Program-made: the position numbers and the translations under genes
Assembly (NCBI RefSeq): GCF_002362255.1
Contig: NZ_LPVV01000001.1
Span: 210,459-274,458, forward strand
Length of the DNA stretch: 64,000 nt
DNA from: Microbacterium sp. SZ1
GTDB lineage: Bacteria > Actinomycetota > Actinomycetes > Actinomycetales > Microbacteriaceae
Direction of reading: 5' to 3'
Shown: one piece after another, positions 42,989 through 51,546 of the stretch
Numbering within the stretch: the first letter of the stretch is position 1
How the letters are laid out: each line of letters opens with the position of its first letter
The notes under the pieces: model-generated
Seen by the model: only the letters and a program-made list of their open reading frames with translations
Told to the model about the DNA's origin: nothing
Database searches by the model: none

Positions 42989-43040
42989 ACCCCGCCTCCA
43001 CCCGGCCGACGCATAGGAACCCGCGCGTAAACTGGGAATC

Positions 43041-43691
43041 GTGCTACTCGCCTCGACGGTTCGTCCGATCCGCAGCGGCCGCCCCTCCCGCATCCGGTCT
43101 TCTCGCCGTGCGGTCGGAGTCGCGCTCGCCGCGGTGCTCGCCGTCGGCTTGAGCGCCTGCGCTCCCGACGCGGTCAGCGACTCCTTCCTCAGCGGAGACA
43201 ACACCGGCTACGTGGCCGCCGACGGCGCGATCGTCGAGATCCCCGTCGCAGAGCGCGGTGAGCCCGTATCCTTCGGCGGCGTCACGGAAGACGGCGAGAA
43301 GTTCGATTCGGCCGACATCGCGGGCAAGGTCACTGTCGTGAACTTCTGGTACGCGGGCTGCGCTCCGTGCCGCCTCGAGGCGAAGGACCTCGAGACCGTC
43401 TGGCAGGACCAGGGCGGTGACGGCGTCGCATTCGTCGGCATCAACACCCGCGACCAGCCCGACACCGCCAAGGCGTTCTCGACGGAATTCGGCGTGACGT
43501 ACCCGAGCCTCATCGACGTCGACACCGCCGAGGCCAAGCTCGCCTTCGCCGAGGCCGTGCCGATCCAGGCGACCCCGACGACTCTCGTGCTCGACAAGCA
43601 GGGCCGTGTCGCCGCGAAGATCATCGGCCCGATCGACGGCACCTCCGTCCTCTCGACGCTCGTCAAGGACGCGCTGGCGGAGGACTCGTGA
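43041..43691 (+). CDS. TlpA-family disulfide reductase lipoprotein
   Basis: 216 residues. A lipoprotein signal ends VGLSAC (Cys 40), and the external thioredoxin-like domain has WYAGCAPC with the redox pair C107/C110, plus the cis-Pro segment IQATPTTLVLD. It keeps apocytochrome c or other external thiols reduced, fed by CcdA. TAAACT ends 7 nt before the GTG start, so it may be leaderless. First gene of the cytochrome c maturation operon; ccdA follows after 16 bp. Confidence 0.92.
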   Translation: MLLASTVRPIRSGRPSRIRSSRRAVGVALAAVLAVGLSACAPDAVSDSFLSGDNTGYVAADGAIVEIPVAERGEPVSFGGVTEDGEKFDSADIAGKVTVVNFWYAGCAPCRLEAKDLETVWQDQGGDGVAFVGINTRDQPDTAKAFSTEFGVTYPSLIDVDTAEAKLAFAEAVPIQATPTTLVLDKQGRVAAKIIGPIDGTSVLSTLVKDALAEDS

Positions 43692-43707
43692 GCCCGGCGG
43701 GTGCGCC

Positions 43708-44466
43708 GTGAGCCCCGAAGTCATCATCAACTCGGGCGCACTCTGGTTGGCGATCCCCGTGGCGATGCTCGCGGGACTCATCTCGTTCCTGTCGCCGTGC
43801 GTGCTCCCGCTCGTGCCCGGCTACCTCGGTTTCCTCGGGGGTGCGGTGTCACCACGGCCCGTGAACGGCTCGGCACCGTCGATCCCCGGTCGAGGCCGCC
43901 TCGTCCTGGGCGTACTGCTGTTCATCCTCGGCTTCAGCGTCGTCTTCGTCGCGCTCACCGCGCTCGGCGGGGCGGCGAACGTCTTCCTGATCCGCTGGGG
44001 CGACCTCGTCACCCGCATCCTGGGTGCCGTCGTGATCCTCATGGGTCTCGTGTTCCTCGGTCTGTTCGGATTCGCGCAGCGCGAGCTGCGCTTCCACGTC
44101 GACTCGAAATACGGCGTGATCGGCGCACCGCTGCTCGGCATCGCGCTGGGCATCGGATGGGCGCCATGCCTCGGCCCCACGCTGACGGCGATCTTCGCCC
44201 TCTCCTTCAACGCCGGAGACCCGGTGCGCGCCGGGTTCCTCGGTCTCGCGTACTCGCTGGGCCTCGGCATCCCCTTCCTGCTCGTCGCCCTGGGCTTCGG
44301 GTGGGCGACGAAGACCATCGGCTTCCTGCGCCGTCACATCCGTGTCGTGAACATCATCGGCGGCGTGCTGCTGATCCTCCTCGGCCTGCTGATGGTGACC
44401 GGGCTGTGGACCGACATCATGTCGCGACTCCAGGCGGTGATGAGCAGTGTCCTCCTCCCGCTCTGA
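43708..44466 (+). CDS. ccdA: CcdA-type cytochrome c biogenesis membrane protein
   Basis: 252 residues with six or so membrane segments. The two redox Cys are in ISFLSPCVLPLVPGYL (C31) and GWAPCLGPTLTA (C154), the hallmark pair of CcdA, which carries electrons from cytoplasmic thioredoxin to TlpA-like proteins. GTG start 16 bp after tlpA. Its end overlaps an upstream in-frame GTG of resB, but the favoured resB start is 44 nt downstream. Confidence 0.92.
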   Translation: MSPEVIINSGALWLAIPVAMLAGLISFLSPCVLPLVPGYLGFLGGAVSPRPVNGSAPSIPGRGRLVLGVLLFILGFSVVFVALTALGGAANVFLIRWGDLVTRILGAVVILMGLVFLGLFGFAQRELRFHVDSKYGVIGAPLLGIALGIGWAPCLGPTLTAIFALSFNAGDPVRAGFLGLAYSLGLGIPFLLVALGFGWATKTIGFLRRHIRVVNIIGGVLLILLGLLMVTGLWTDIMSRLQAVMSSVLLPL

Positions 44467-44509
44467 CCAGAACACGTCTGACCAGAAGACGACGGACCGG
44501 AAGGATTCC

Positions 44510-46348
44510 GTGAGCACCAAGGCCAGCCGATCCAGCGATCCGCTCCGCCCCTCCGACCACATCGACGGCGACGAGTCGATCACCCAGCCGCGGCTCGGAT
44601 TCGTGGGGTGGTTGCGCTGGGGCTGGCGTCAGCTGACGTCGATGCGCACGGCGCTCATCCTGCTGCTCGTGCTGGCGATCGCCGCGATCCCGGGATCGAT
44701 CTTCCCGCAGCGCATGGCCGACCCGAACGGCGTCACGCAGTGGCAGCGCGACAACCCCGATCTCTTCCCCGTCCTCGATGGGCTGAAGATGTTCGACGTG
44801 TACCTCTCGCCGTGGTTCTCGGCGATCTATCTGCTGCTGTTCACCTCGCTCGTCGGCTGCGTGATCCCGCGCATCAAGCACCACGCCAAGGCGCTGCGCG
44901 CCCGACCGCCTCGCACCCCGGCGCGTCTGAAGCGGCTCGCCGACTTCCGCGCTGTCGAGCGCACATCGACGGATGCCGTGGCCGACGCGTCCGCGACCAT
45001 CGACGTCGCCCAGAAGCAGCTCAAGGCCCTCGGCTATCGCGTCGAGCGCTACGACGACAAGCGGTCGTCGTCGGTGTCGGCGGAGCGCGGCTATTGGCGC
45101 GAGACGGGGAACCTGCTGTTCCACCTCGCGCTCGTGGGCGTGCTCATCACGATCGGCGTCGGCGGCGGCTTCGCCTACACGGGTCAGCGCGTGCTCGTCG
45201 AGGGGGAGACGTTCGCGAACACGCTGCTCGACTACGACTCGATGAATCGCGGACGCTTCGTGAGCGACGGCGCGCTCGCGCCCTACTCGATGCGGCTCGA
45301 CTCGTTCGACGTGACCTACCAGCCGTTCGGTGAAGCAGGATCGGGACAGGCCGGCGACTTCTCAGCCAATATGACCGTGCTGGAGAACGGCGACGAGCGC
45401 ACGGGCGCCGTGAAGGTGAACGAGCCGCTCGCCGTCGCCGACGACAACGTGTTCCTGCTCGGCAACGGCTACGCGCCGACGATCACCGTGCGCAACGCCG
45501 AGGGCGACGTCGTCTTCACGAACAGCACGCCGTTCCTGCCGCAGGACAACAACATGACCTCGCTCGGCGTCATCAAGATCCCCGACGGGCTCGCGGAGCA
45601 GATCGGTCTCGTCGGATTCTTCTACCCGACCACGGGCGTGCTCGACACCGGGGCGTTCTTCTCCGCCTATCCGGACCTGACCAACCCGACGCTCACGCTC
45701 GACGTGTACTCGGGCGACCTCGGCATCGACGACGGCGTGCCCCGCTCGGTATACGTGCTCGACACCGAGGGGATGACGAAGGTCACCGGCCGCGGCACCG
45801 ATCTCGAATCGATCGAGCTCGCGCCGGGAGAGACCGCAGATCTGCCGAACGGCCTCGGCACCGTCACGTTCGACGACGAGTCGCCCGAGGGCGCGACCGA
45901 TGCGTCTCAGTCGGTCAAGCGCTTCGCGTCGCTGCAGATCCACCGCGACGCCTCCGGGCCGTGGGTGCTCGGGTTCGCGCTGCTCGCCCTCGGCGGCCTG
46001 ATGCTGGCGCTCTTCGTGCCACGCCGCCGGGTGTGGGTCAAGGCCACGCCGGTCGACGGGGGAGTCTCGCTGGAATACGCCGGGCTGGCGCGCGGCGAGG
46101 ATCCGACGCTCGCGAACGCGGTCGACGATCTCGTCGCCGGGCACGCACGACTGCTCGACGCGGCGGGGGTCACGGCGGCTGTTGCGGAGGCGGAAGCGGA
46201 TCCCGATGCAGACGATGCCGAGGGGTCCGACGACGAGCAGCGCGTTTCGTCTCGCTCCGCTCGCTCAATGACCGGTGGTGTGGACGGCGACGAGTCGACG
46301 CCCTCAACCGACGCCCGGCCCGCATCCGACACCCCGAAAGTAGACTGA
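44510..46348 (+). CDS. resB: ResB-type cytochrome c maturation protein
   Basis: 612 residues from GTG 44510, chosen because GGAAGG is 6 nt upstream; an earlier GTG at 44447 overlaps ccdA. The ResB pattern is clear: membrane segments near residue 45 (MRTALILLLVLAIAAIPGSIFPQR), 100 and 225, a large external domain in the middle, and a last membrane segment VLGFALLALGGLMLALFVP. With CcsB it forms the haem-lyase complex. The last 35 residues include RVSSRSARSMTG, which is a translated copy of a dispersed repeat (46241-46273), so the tail is probably not conserved. Confidence 0.9.
   Translation: MSTKASRSSDPLRPSDHIDGDESITQPRLGFVGWLRWGWRQLTSMRTALILLLVLAIAAIPGSIFPQRMADPNGVTQWQRDNPDLFPVLDGLKMFDVYLSPWFSAIYLLLFTSLVGCVIPRIKHHAKALRARPPRTPARLKRLADFRAVERTSTDAVADASATIDVAQKQLKALGYRVERYDDKRSSSVSAERGYWRETGNLLFHLALVGVLITIGVGGGFAYTGQRVLVEGETFANTLLDYDSMNRGRFVSDGALAPYSMRLDSFDVTYQPFGEAGSGQAGDFSANMTVLENGDERTGAVKVNEPLAVADDNVFLLGNGYAPTITVRNAEGDVVFTNSTPFLPQDNNMTSLGVIKIPDGLAEQIGLVGFFYPTTGVLDTGAFFSAYPDLTNPTLTLDVYSGDLGIDDGVPRSVYVLDTEGMTKVTGRGTDLESIELAPGETADLPNGLGTVTFDDESPEGATDASQSVKRFASLQIHRDASGPWVLGFALLALGGLMLALFVPRRRVWVKATPVDGGVSLEYAGLARGEDPTLANAVDDLVAGHARLLDAAGVTAAVAEAEADPDADDAEGSDDEQRVSSRSARSMTGGVDGDESTPSTDARPASDTPKVD
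46241..46273. repeat. Dispersed repeat, copy 3, inside resB
   Basis: CGCGTTTCGTCTCGCTCCGC followed by TCGCTCAATGACC lies in frame near the end of resB, where it adds about 11 codons. Flanking resB codons encode an acidic, low-complexity tail. Confidence 0.85.
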
Positions 46349-46352
46349 CACC

Positions 46353-47342
46353 ATGCTCGATCTCGAAGTGATCTCTCCTGTCCTGCTGTGGACGGCGATC
46401 GCGATCTATGCGGCGGCCTTCGTGGCCTATGCCTTCGACCTCGCGCGACGCTCGCAGCTCTCCGCAGATGCGGCGAGCGTGCGGGAGTTCGAGCTCGTGG
46501 GCGCCTCCGCCGCGACGCGGGGCGGAACAGCCCCGAAGGGCGGCGCCGCGGCATCCGGCTCCGACTCCGCTCCGAAGCGGTTCGTCATGGCCCGCATCGG
46601 CACCTCGCTCACGGTGCTCGCGTTCGTCTTCCACCTCGCAGCGACCCTCACGCGCGGTTTCGCGGCCGGACGTGTGCCGTGGGCGAACCTCTACGAGTTC
46701 GCGATGATGGGCACGCTGCTGATCGTCGCCGTCTTCCTCGTCGTGCTGACCCGCGTCGACCTGCGCTTCCTCGGCACGTTCATGACAGGTCTGGTCGTGA
46801 TCCTGCTGGGGCTCGCCGCGACGAACTTCTACGTCGAGATCTCGCCCCTCATGGACCCGCTGAAGAGCGTGTGGCTCGTCATCCACGTGTTCGTGGCCTC
46901 GCTGGGCACGGCGTTCTTCGCGCTGTCGTTCGCGCTCTCGGTGATCCAGCTGATGCAGTCCCGTCGAGAGCGGCTGATCTCGGAGGGTGCGGAGAAGACC
47001 GGCCCCGGATTCCTGCGTACCTTCCCCGGTTCGGAGCGCCTCGAGAGCATGGCGTACCGGTTCACGATCATCGGCTTCATCCTCTGGACCTTCACCCTCA
47101 TCGCCGGCTCGATCTGGGCGTACTACGCGTGGAGCCGCTTCTGGGGCTTCGACGTCAAGGAGACCTGGACCTTCGTGATCTGGGTGCTCTACGCCGGCTA
47201 CATCCACGCCCGCGCCACCCGCGGCTGGCGCGGAAACCCCTCGGCATGGCTGTCGATCGTCGGCTTCTCCGCCGTGATCTTCAACTTCACGATCGTGAAC
47301 GTCTTCTTCAAAGGACTGCACGCCTACTCGGGCCTGAGCTGA
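46353..47342 (+). CDS. ccsB: CcsB/ResC-type cytochrome c biogenesis protein
   Basis: 329 residues with about eight hydrophobic segments. The CcsA/CcmC-family WWD-like loop is SIWAYYAWSRFWGFDVKETW near residue 255, the haem-handling site. It starts 4 nt after the resB stop, and TAGACT (46341-46346) overlaps the last two resB codons and ends 6 nt before the ATG, so it could be expressed both from the operon and from a leaderless promoter. Cytochrome c maturation. Confidence 0.92.
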   Translation: MLDLEVISPVLLWTAIAIYAAAFVAYAFDLARRSQLSADAASVREFELVGASAATRGGTAPKGGAAASGSDSAPKRFVMARIGTSLTVLAFVFHLAATLTRGFAAGRVPWANLYEFAMMGTLLIVAVFLVVLTRVDLRFLGTFMTGLVVILLGLAATNFYVEISPLMDPLKSVWLVIHVFVASLGTAFFALSFALSVIQLMQSRRERLISEGAEKTGPGFLRTFPGSERLESMAYRFTIIGFILWTFTLIAGSIWAYYAWSRFWGFDVKETWTFVIWVLYAGYIHARATRGWRGNPSAWLSIVGFSAVIFNFTIVNVFFKGLHAYSGLS

Positions 47343-47358
47343 CCCGGGTTGTCGAGGA

Positions 47359-47943
47359 TCAGCCCCCGAGACGGATGACCTCGGCATACTCGGCTCCGCT
47401 GTCATAGGAGACGAGCTCGATCTCGTCGATCGTCTCCGTCGGTCCGTCCGCCAGTTCGAGCACGGATGCCGCCTCGAGGGCGTTCCACTCGTGGGCGGAC
47501 AGGGTCTTCCCGTAGAGGACCGACAGGTGGAACGTCCAGTCCTCGAGGCTCAGCTCGCCCAGCCGTCGGAAGTCCGTGGCATCCAGCGCGCGGGTCAGGC
47601 TCGCATACGCCGAGACGACAGTCGCGGTGCGCGCGAGCCGCAGGATCACAATCTGCCAGGGTGCGGGGAAGACGTCGACCGCCTCGACCGTGACATCGAC
47701 CGGGGGTTGCGCGGCCGCCCATTCCCGCACGAGCGCGGCGAGCTCCTCCCGTCGCTGCGGTTCGTAGAACCCGCGCAGGGTCACGTGCCCCGTGTGCGGA
47801 TGACGGACGTCGGCGTGCTGCAAGGCGGCATCCTGCTCCCGCTCGTACAGCTCGGCCACGGGACCGCTCGGACGCAGCACGAGGTACTGCTGCCCGTCGA
47901 GCGAGGCGAGCTGATCCGGGGCGTTCATGAACGGTCGGCGCAT
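47359..47943 (-). CDS. 2'-5' RNA ligase / cyclic phosphodiesterase-like protein
   Basis: About 194 residues from ATG 47943 (start uncertain; ATG 47928 possible). Two H-x-T/S motifs of the 2H phosphoesterase superfamily: H53-V-T55 in TGHVTLRGF and HLS in WTFHLSVLYG, separated by about 100 residues, with strands typical of LigT-like enzymes. It likely acts on 2',3'-cyclic or 2'-5' linked RNA phosphates. No operon partner is visible. The mention of rtcB elsewhere in the window is suggestive, but there is no direct link. Confidence 0.75.
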   Translation of the reverse strand: MRRPFMNAPDQLASLDGQQYLVLRPSGPVAELYEREQDAALQHADVRHPHTGHVTLRGFYEPQRREELAALVREWAAAQPPVDVTVEAVDVFPAPWQIVILRLARTATVVSAYASLTRALDATDFRRLGELSLEDWTFHLSVLYGKTLSAHEWNALEAASVLELADGPTETIDEIELVSYDSGAEYAEVIRLGG

Positions 47944-47999
47944 GCCCCGATCGTACGGACGAGTGAGGCCGGGTGACGTCATGGTGACGCGTGAGCGAG

Positions 48000-48030
48000 C
48001 GACGGCGTGACATATCGATCGACGCCGTCG
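48000..48030 (-). terminator. Hairpin downstream of menC
   Basis: CGACGGCGT (48000-48008) pairs perfectly with ACGCCGTCG (48022-48030) around a 13-nt loop, about 35 nt past the menC stop on the minus strand, before the RNA-ligase-like gene. Confidence 0.5.
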
Positions 48031-48063
48031 TCGGGTGAGGCGAGATCAGCCGCGCAGCCCCGG

Positions 48064-49044
48064 TCAGCGTCGTGCTTCGAGCACCTCGTAGCAGCGACGC
48101 AGCCTGTCGAGCCACCAGTCGCGTCGCTCCGGGGTGGCCGCGAGACGTGTCAGCGCGGCGGGGTCGACGACCGCGCGCTCCGCGGGGATGGCGCCGTCTG
48201 CGGGGCGACGGTCCGCGACGTCGTCGAGGAACAGGGATGCCGTGCCGAGGCCGCAGTCGTAGTCGAGGGCGGGCAGGGCGGCGGCGAGCGCGGCGCCCTG
48301 CGACAGGCCGATCGCCGTGTCCAGGGCACTGGAGACGACGACGGGGAGCCCCGCTGCCGTGACGATCTGCAGTGCGTGGGTGACGCCACCGAGCGGCTGC
48401 GCCTTGACGATGAGCAGATCGGCCGCCTTGGCGCGTGCGACCGCCAGCGGGTCGGAGGACTTCCGCACGCTCTCGTCGGCCGCGACCGGAATGCCCATGT
48501 ACTTCACGCGCGTCCGCAGCTCGGCGAGCTCGGGCACCGTCGCGCAGGGCTGCTCGACGTACTCGAGGTCGAACTCCGCGAGAGCGTGCACGGCGTGCTC
48601 GGCCTCGTCAACGTTCCACAGCCCGTTCGCATCGACGCGGATGCGGCCCTCGGGCCCCATGAACTCGCGCGCGGCGCGGACTCGGGCGACGTCGTCGGCA
48701 AGCGACTGGCCGGGCTCGGCGACCTTGACCTTGGCGGTCCGGCATCCGGCGAAGCGGGCGAGCACGTCGGGCACGGTCCCCGCGCCGACCGCAGGCACGG
48801 TCGCGTTCACACGGATGCTGTCGCGCACTGCCGCGGGCTGGACGTGCCACGCGAAGTCGATCGCCGCTGTGAGCCAGGTGGCCGCCTCCGCGTCGTCGTA
48901 CTCGACGAAGGGCGAGAACTCCGCCCACCCCTGCGGGCCCTCGAAGAGAAGCGCTTCCCGGGTGTCGACGCCGCGGAAGCGGGTGTGCATCGGAAGGGCG
49001 ACGACCCGGGCGGAGTCGAGCAGGTCTGCGAGCGGCGGGATCAT
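48064..49044 (-). CDS. menC: o-Succinylbenzoate synthase
   Basis: 326 residues from ATG 49044. Enolase-superfamily barrel with the expected catalytic residues in order: K107 in TAKVKVAEPG, D138 in RIRVDANGLW, E164 in EYVEQP, D190 in VAADES, K214 in LLIVKAQPLGG. It makes o-succinylbenzoate from SHCHC in menaquinone synthesis. menB and menE are encoded 1.6-3.6 kb away on the other strand, so the pathway genes are split around a PadR/HAAS pair. A 17-bp inverted repeat lies between menC and padR. Confidence 0.9.
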   Translation of the reverse strand: MIPPLADLLDSARVVALPMHTRFRGVDTREALLFEGPQGWAEFSPFVEYDDAEAATWLTAAIDFAWHVQPAAVRDSIRVNATVPAVGAGTVPDVLARFAGCRTAKVKVAEPGQSLADDVARVRAAREFMGPEGRIRVDANGLWNVDEAEHAVHALAEFDLEYVEQPCATVPELAELRTRVKYMGIPVAADESVRKSSDPLAVARAKAADLLIVKAQPLGGVTHALQIVTAAGLPVVVSSALDTAIGLSQGAALAAALPALDYDCGLGTASLFLDDVADRRPADGAIPAERAVVDPAALTRLAATPERRDWWLDRLRRCYEVLEARR

Positions 49045-49090
49045 GTACCCATTCTGGTCTGTCGCGATCCGCGGGGAGCGGAACTCTGCG

Positions 49091-49171
49091 CGAGCCACCC
49101 CTCTCGGTCCGACCCACCCCCCCCTTCGGGAGTGCCCTGAGGGGGTGGCTCGCTCCGAGAGGGGTGGCTCG
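49091..49171. repeat. Nested palindromic repeat (copy A)
   Basis: CGAGCCACCCCTCTCGG (49091-49107) is paired perfectly by 49155-49171, and inside it a second pair (CGACCCACCCCC with GGGGGTGGCTCG) flanks a loop GTGCCCTGA. A related element occurs at 55440-55516. It fills the divergent gap before padR. Confidence 0.8.
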
Positions 49172-49219
49172 ACGGTGTAATCCCGCCGCCTCCAGCAGAT
49201 TGCACACACAATAGTGTCG

Positions 49220-49249
49220 TTGACAATGGTGTGTGTCACACAGTAATGT
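49220..49249 (+). promoter_or_regulatory. padR promoter with dyad operator
   Basis: TTGACA (49220-49225), 18-bp spacer, TAATGT (49244-49249), ending 7 nt before the padR ATG, so the mRNA is leaderless. The spacer contains the dyad TGTGTG-T-CACACA (49230-49242), a probable binding site for PadR itself. Confidence 0.7.
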
Positions 49250-49256
49250 GATCGAC

Positions 49257-49589
49257 ATGAACGAGACGCTCGACACCCACCTGCAGGAGCTGCGGCGCGG
49301 CACTGTCGTGCTGGCGTGTCTGCAGCTGCTGCGAACAGCCGGGTACGGCTACCTCCTGCTCGAGCAGCTCGACGCCCGCGGGTTCGCCACCGACGCGAAC
49401 ACGCTCTACCCGCTGCTGCGTCGCCTCGAGAAGCAGGGGTACCTCACGAGCGAGTGGAACACCGACGAAGCTCGACCTCGCAAGTTCTACCGCACCTCCG
49501 AAGCCGGCATCAGGCTCGCCGACACCCTCACCGACGAATGGCGCGCGCTCACCGCGGCCATCGCCTCTCTCACCGCAGAGGAGAACTGA
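49257..49589 (+). CDS. PadR-family transcriptional regulator
   Basis: 110 residues. The PadR winged helix is plain: TVVLACLQLLRTAGYGYLLLEQLDARGFATDANTLYPLLRRLEKQGYLTSEW, followed by RKFYRTSEAGIRLADTLTDEW, a short C-terminal dimer helix. Such regulators usually repress their own promoter, which here is leaderless and carries a dyad. The downstream gene starts 1 bp after the stop and codes a HAAS-type membrane protein, a common partner of PadR. Confidence 0.92.
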   Translation: MNETLDTHLQELRRGTVVLACLQLLRTAGYGYLLLEQLDARGFATDANTLYPLLRRLEKQGYLTSEWNTDEARPRKFYRTSEAGIRLADTLTDEWRALTAAIASLTAEEN

Positions 49590-49590
49590 C

Positions 49591-50583
49591 ATGCCCAGCA
49601 CCGCCACCCTCACCGAGCGCTACATCAGCGCGACCGTGCGCAGCCTGCGCCCGGAGTCTCAGGACGACGTGCGCGCCGAGCTCGAAGCATCCATCGCCGA
49701 TGCGATCGAGGCGAGACGCGAGCAGGGCGAGGATCTTCCTGCCGCGGAGCGCGCCGTGCTCACCGATCTCGGCGACCCGGGCATCCTCGCGGCCGGCTAC
49801 GCCGAGCGTCCGCTGCATCTGATCGGACCGAGGTACTACCTGACCTGGTGGAGACTGCTGAAGGCCCTGCTCTGGATCGTCCCGACGTTCGCGGCGGTGG
49901 GGGTGGCGCTCGCCAAGATCCTCGAGTTCGCGACGATCGGCGAGACGATCGGCGCCGTCGTGGTCGCGATCATCATGTCGATCGTGCACGTCGGCTTCTG
50001 GACCACGCTCGTCTTCGTGGTGCTGGAACGCACGGCGACCGACACCGGGGCGACGTGGACCGTCGATCAGCTGCCGGAGCTCACCGATCAGGGCGCGGGG
50101 CGCAGCGAGGTCATCGGCTCGCTCATCTTCCTGGTGCTCGCGGCCGGGGCGATCCTGTGGGATGCGCTGCGGGGATTCGTCCGCGACGACGGCGTGCCGG
50201 TGCCGATCCTCAATCCCTCGCTCTGGCCGGTCGGCATGACGGTGCTTCTGGTTCTTCTGCTTGCCGAGGCGACTCTGGCCATCGTCATCTGGCGGCAGCG
50301 TCGGTGGACGGTCGGCGCCGCGATCGTCAACACGATCCTCGCGGTGGCCTTCGTCGTCCCGGCGATGTACCTGCTCGTGTCGGGCGACCTGGTCAATCCT
50401 GGGTTCCTGCAGTACCTCGCTGTCGAGCACGCGGCGGAGATGGCACAGGCCGACGCGGGGGCTGCCGCGCAGGGCGGAGTGCTCCGCATCCTCACCGTGA
50501 TCCTCGGCGTGGTGATCGTCGGCAGCGGTCTGTGGGACATCGTCGACGGCTGGATCAAGACGCTGCGCGCTCGCCGCTCGTGA
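49591..50583 (+). CDS. HAAS-domain membrane protein (permease prefix type), PadR partner
   Basis: 330 residues. The N-terminal 75 residues (TLTERYISATVRSLRPESQDDVRAELEASIADAIEARR, then LGDPGILAAGYAERP) form a HAAS-type domain that in related operons meets PadR; the rest is six or so membrane segments arranged as in permease-prefix proteins. It starts 1 bp after the padR stop, so the two are translated from one mRNA. Function beyond signalling or envelope stress is unknown. Confidence 0.8.
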   Translation: MPSTATLTERYISATVRSLRPESQDDVRAELEASIADAIEARREQGEDLPAAERAVLTDLGDPGILAAGYAERPLHLIGPRYYLTWWRLLKALLWIVPTFAAVGVALAKILEFATIGETIGAVVVAIIMSIVHVGFWTTLVFVVLERTATDTGATWTVDQLPELTDQGAGRSEVIGSLIFLVLAAGAILWDALRGFVRDDGVPVPILNPSLWPVGMTVLLVLLLAEATLAIVIWRQRRWTVGAAIVNTILAVAFVVPAMYLLVSGDLVNPGFLQYLAVEHAAEMAQADAGAAAQGGVLRILTVILGVVIVGSGLWDIVDGWIKTLRARRS

Positions 50584-50614
50584 CCGGCGGGCGCGCGGGA
50601 ATAGGCTGGATGCC

Positions 50615-51526
50615 GTGACCAGCGCATTCGTCTCCGACCTGTTCGATCCCGATGAGTGGACGCTCGCGCCCGGCGCCGAGGACTACACCGACATCACCGC
50701 CCACGTCACGCACGACGGCGGCGTCGCCCGCATCGCTTTCAACCGTCCGGAGGTGCGCAACGCCTTCCGTCCGCACACGGTCGACGAGCTCTATCGGGCG
50801 CTGGACATCGCGCGGCAGGACCCGCGCATCGGAGCGGTGCTGCTCACCGGCAACGGGCCGAGCCCGAAGGACGGCGGCTGGGCCTTCTGCTCGGGCGGCG
50901 ACCAGCGCATCCGCGGACGGGACGGCTACAAGTACTCCGACTCCGCGACCGAGGTGGCCGACCCCGCCCGCGCCGGGCGCCTGCACATCCTCGAGGTGCA
51001 GCGTCTGATCCGTTTCATGCCGAAGGTGGTCATCGCGGTCGTCCCGGGATGGGCGGCCGGCGGAGGACACTCGCTGCACGTCGTCTGCGACCTCACGATC
51101 GCCTCGGCCGAGCAGGCGCGCTTCAAGCAGACGGATGCCGATGTGGGCAGCTTCGACGCCGGTTACGGATCCGCGTACATGGCCAGGCAGACCGGGCAGA
51201 AGTTCGCGCGCGAGGTGTTCTTCCTCGCGGAGGAGTACTCGGCGCAGCGCGCCTACGAGGCCGGCGCGGTCAACCGAGTCGTGCCGCACGCCGACCTCGA
51301 GCGCGAGGCGTTGGCGATGGCCCGGACCGTCCTCACCAAGTCGCCGACCGCGATCCGGATGCTGAAGTTCGCGTTCAATGCCGTCGACGACGGTCTGGTC
51401 GGGCAGCAGGTCTTCGCCGGCGAGGCCACGCGTCTCGCCTACGGCACCGACGAGGCCGTCGAGGGCCGGGACTCGTTCCTCGAGAAGCGCGACGCCGACT
51501 GGTCGTCGTTCCCCTGGCACTACTGA
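50615..51526 (+). CDS. menB: 1,4-Dihydroxy-2-naphthoyl-CoA synthase
   Basis: 303 residues, GTG start with TAGGCT ending 7 nt upstream (leaderless). Crotonase-fold MenB, with the characteristic insert GWAFCSGGDQRIRGRDGYKY forming the active-site loop and the DVGSFDAGYGSAYMARQTG segment carrying the catalytic Asp/Tyr region. It cyclises o-succinylbenzoyl-CoA in menaquinone synthesis. menE follows after 20 bp. Confidence 0.95.
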   Translation: MTSAFVSDLFDPDEWTLAPGAEDYTDITAHVTHDGGVARIAFNRPEVRNAFRPHTVDELYRALDIARQDPRIGAVLLTGNGPSPKDGGWAFCSGGDQRIRGRDGYKYSDSATEVADPARAGRLHILEVQRLIRFMPKVVIAVVPGWAAGGGHSLHVVCDLTIASAEQARFKQTDADVGSFDAGYGSAYMARQTGQKFAREVFFLAEEYSAQRAYEAGAVNRVVPHADLEREALAMARTVLTKSPTAIRMLKFAFNAVDDGLVGQQVFAGEATRLAYGTDEAVEGRDSFLEKRDADWSSFPWHY

Positions 51527-51546
51527 GGTACTAAGAGGGGACGCCC

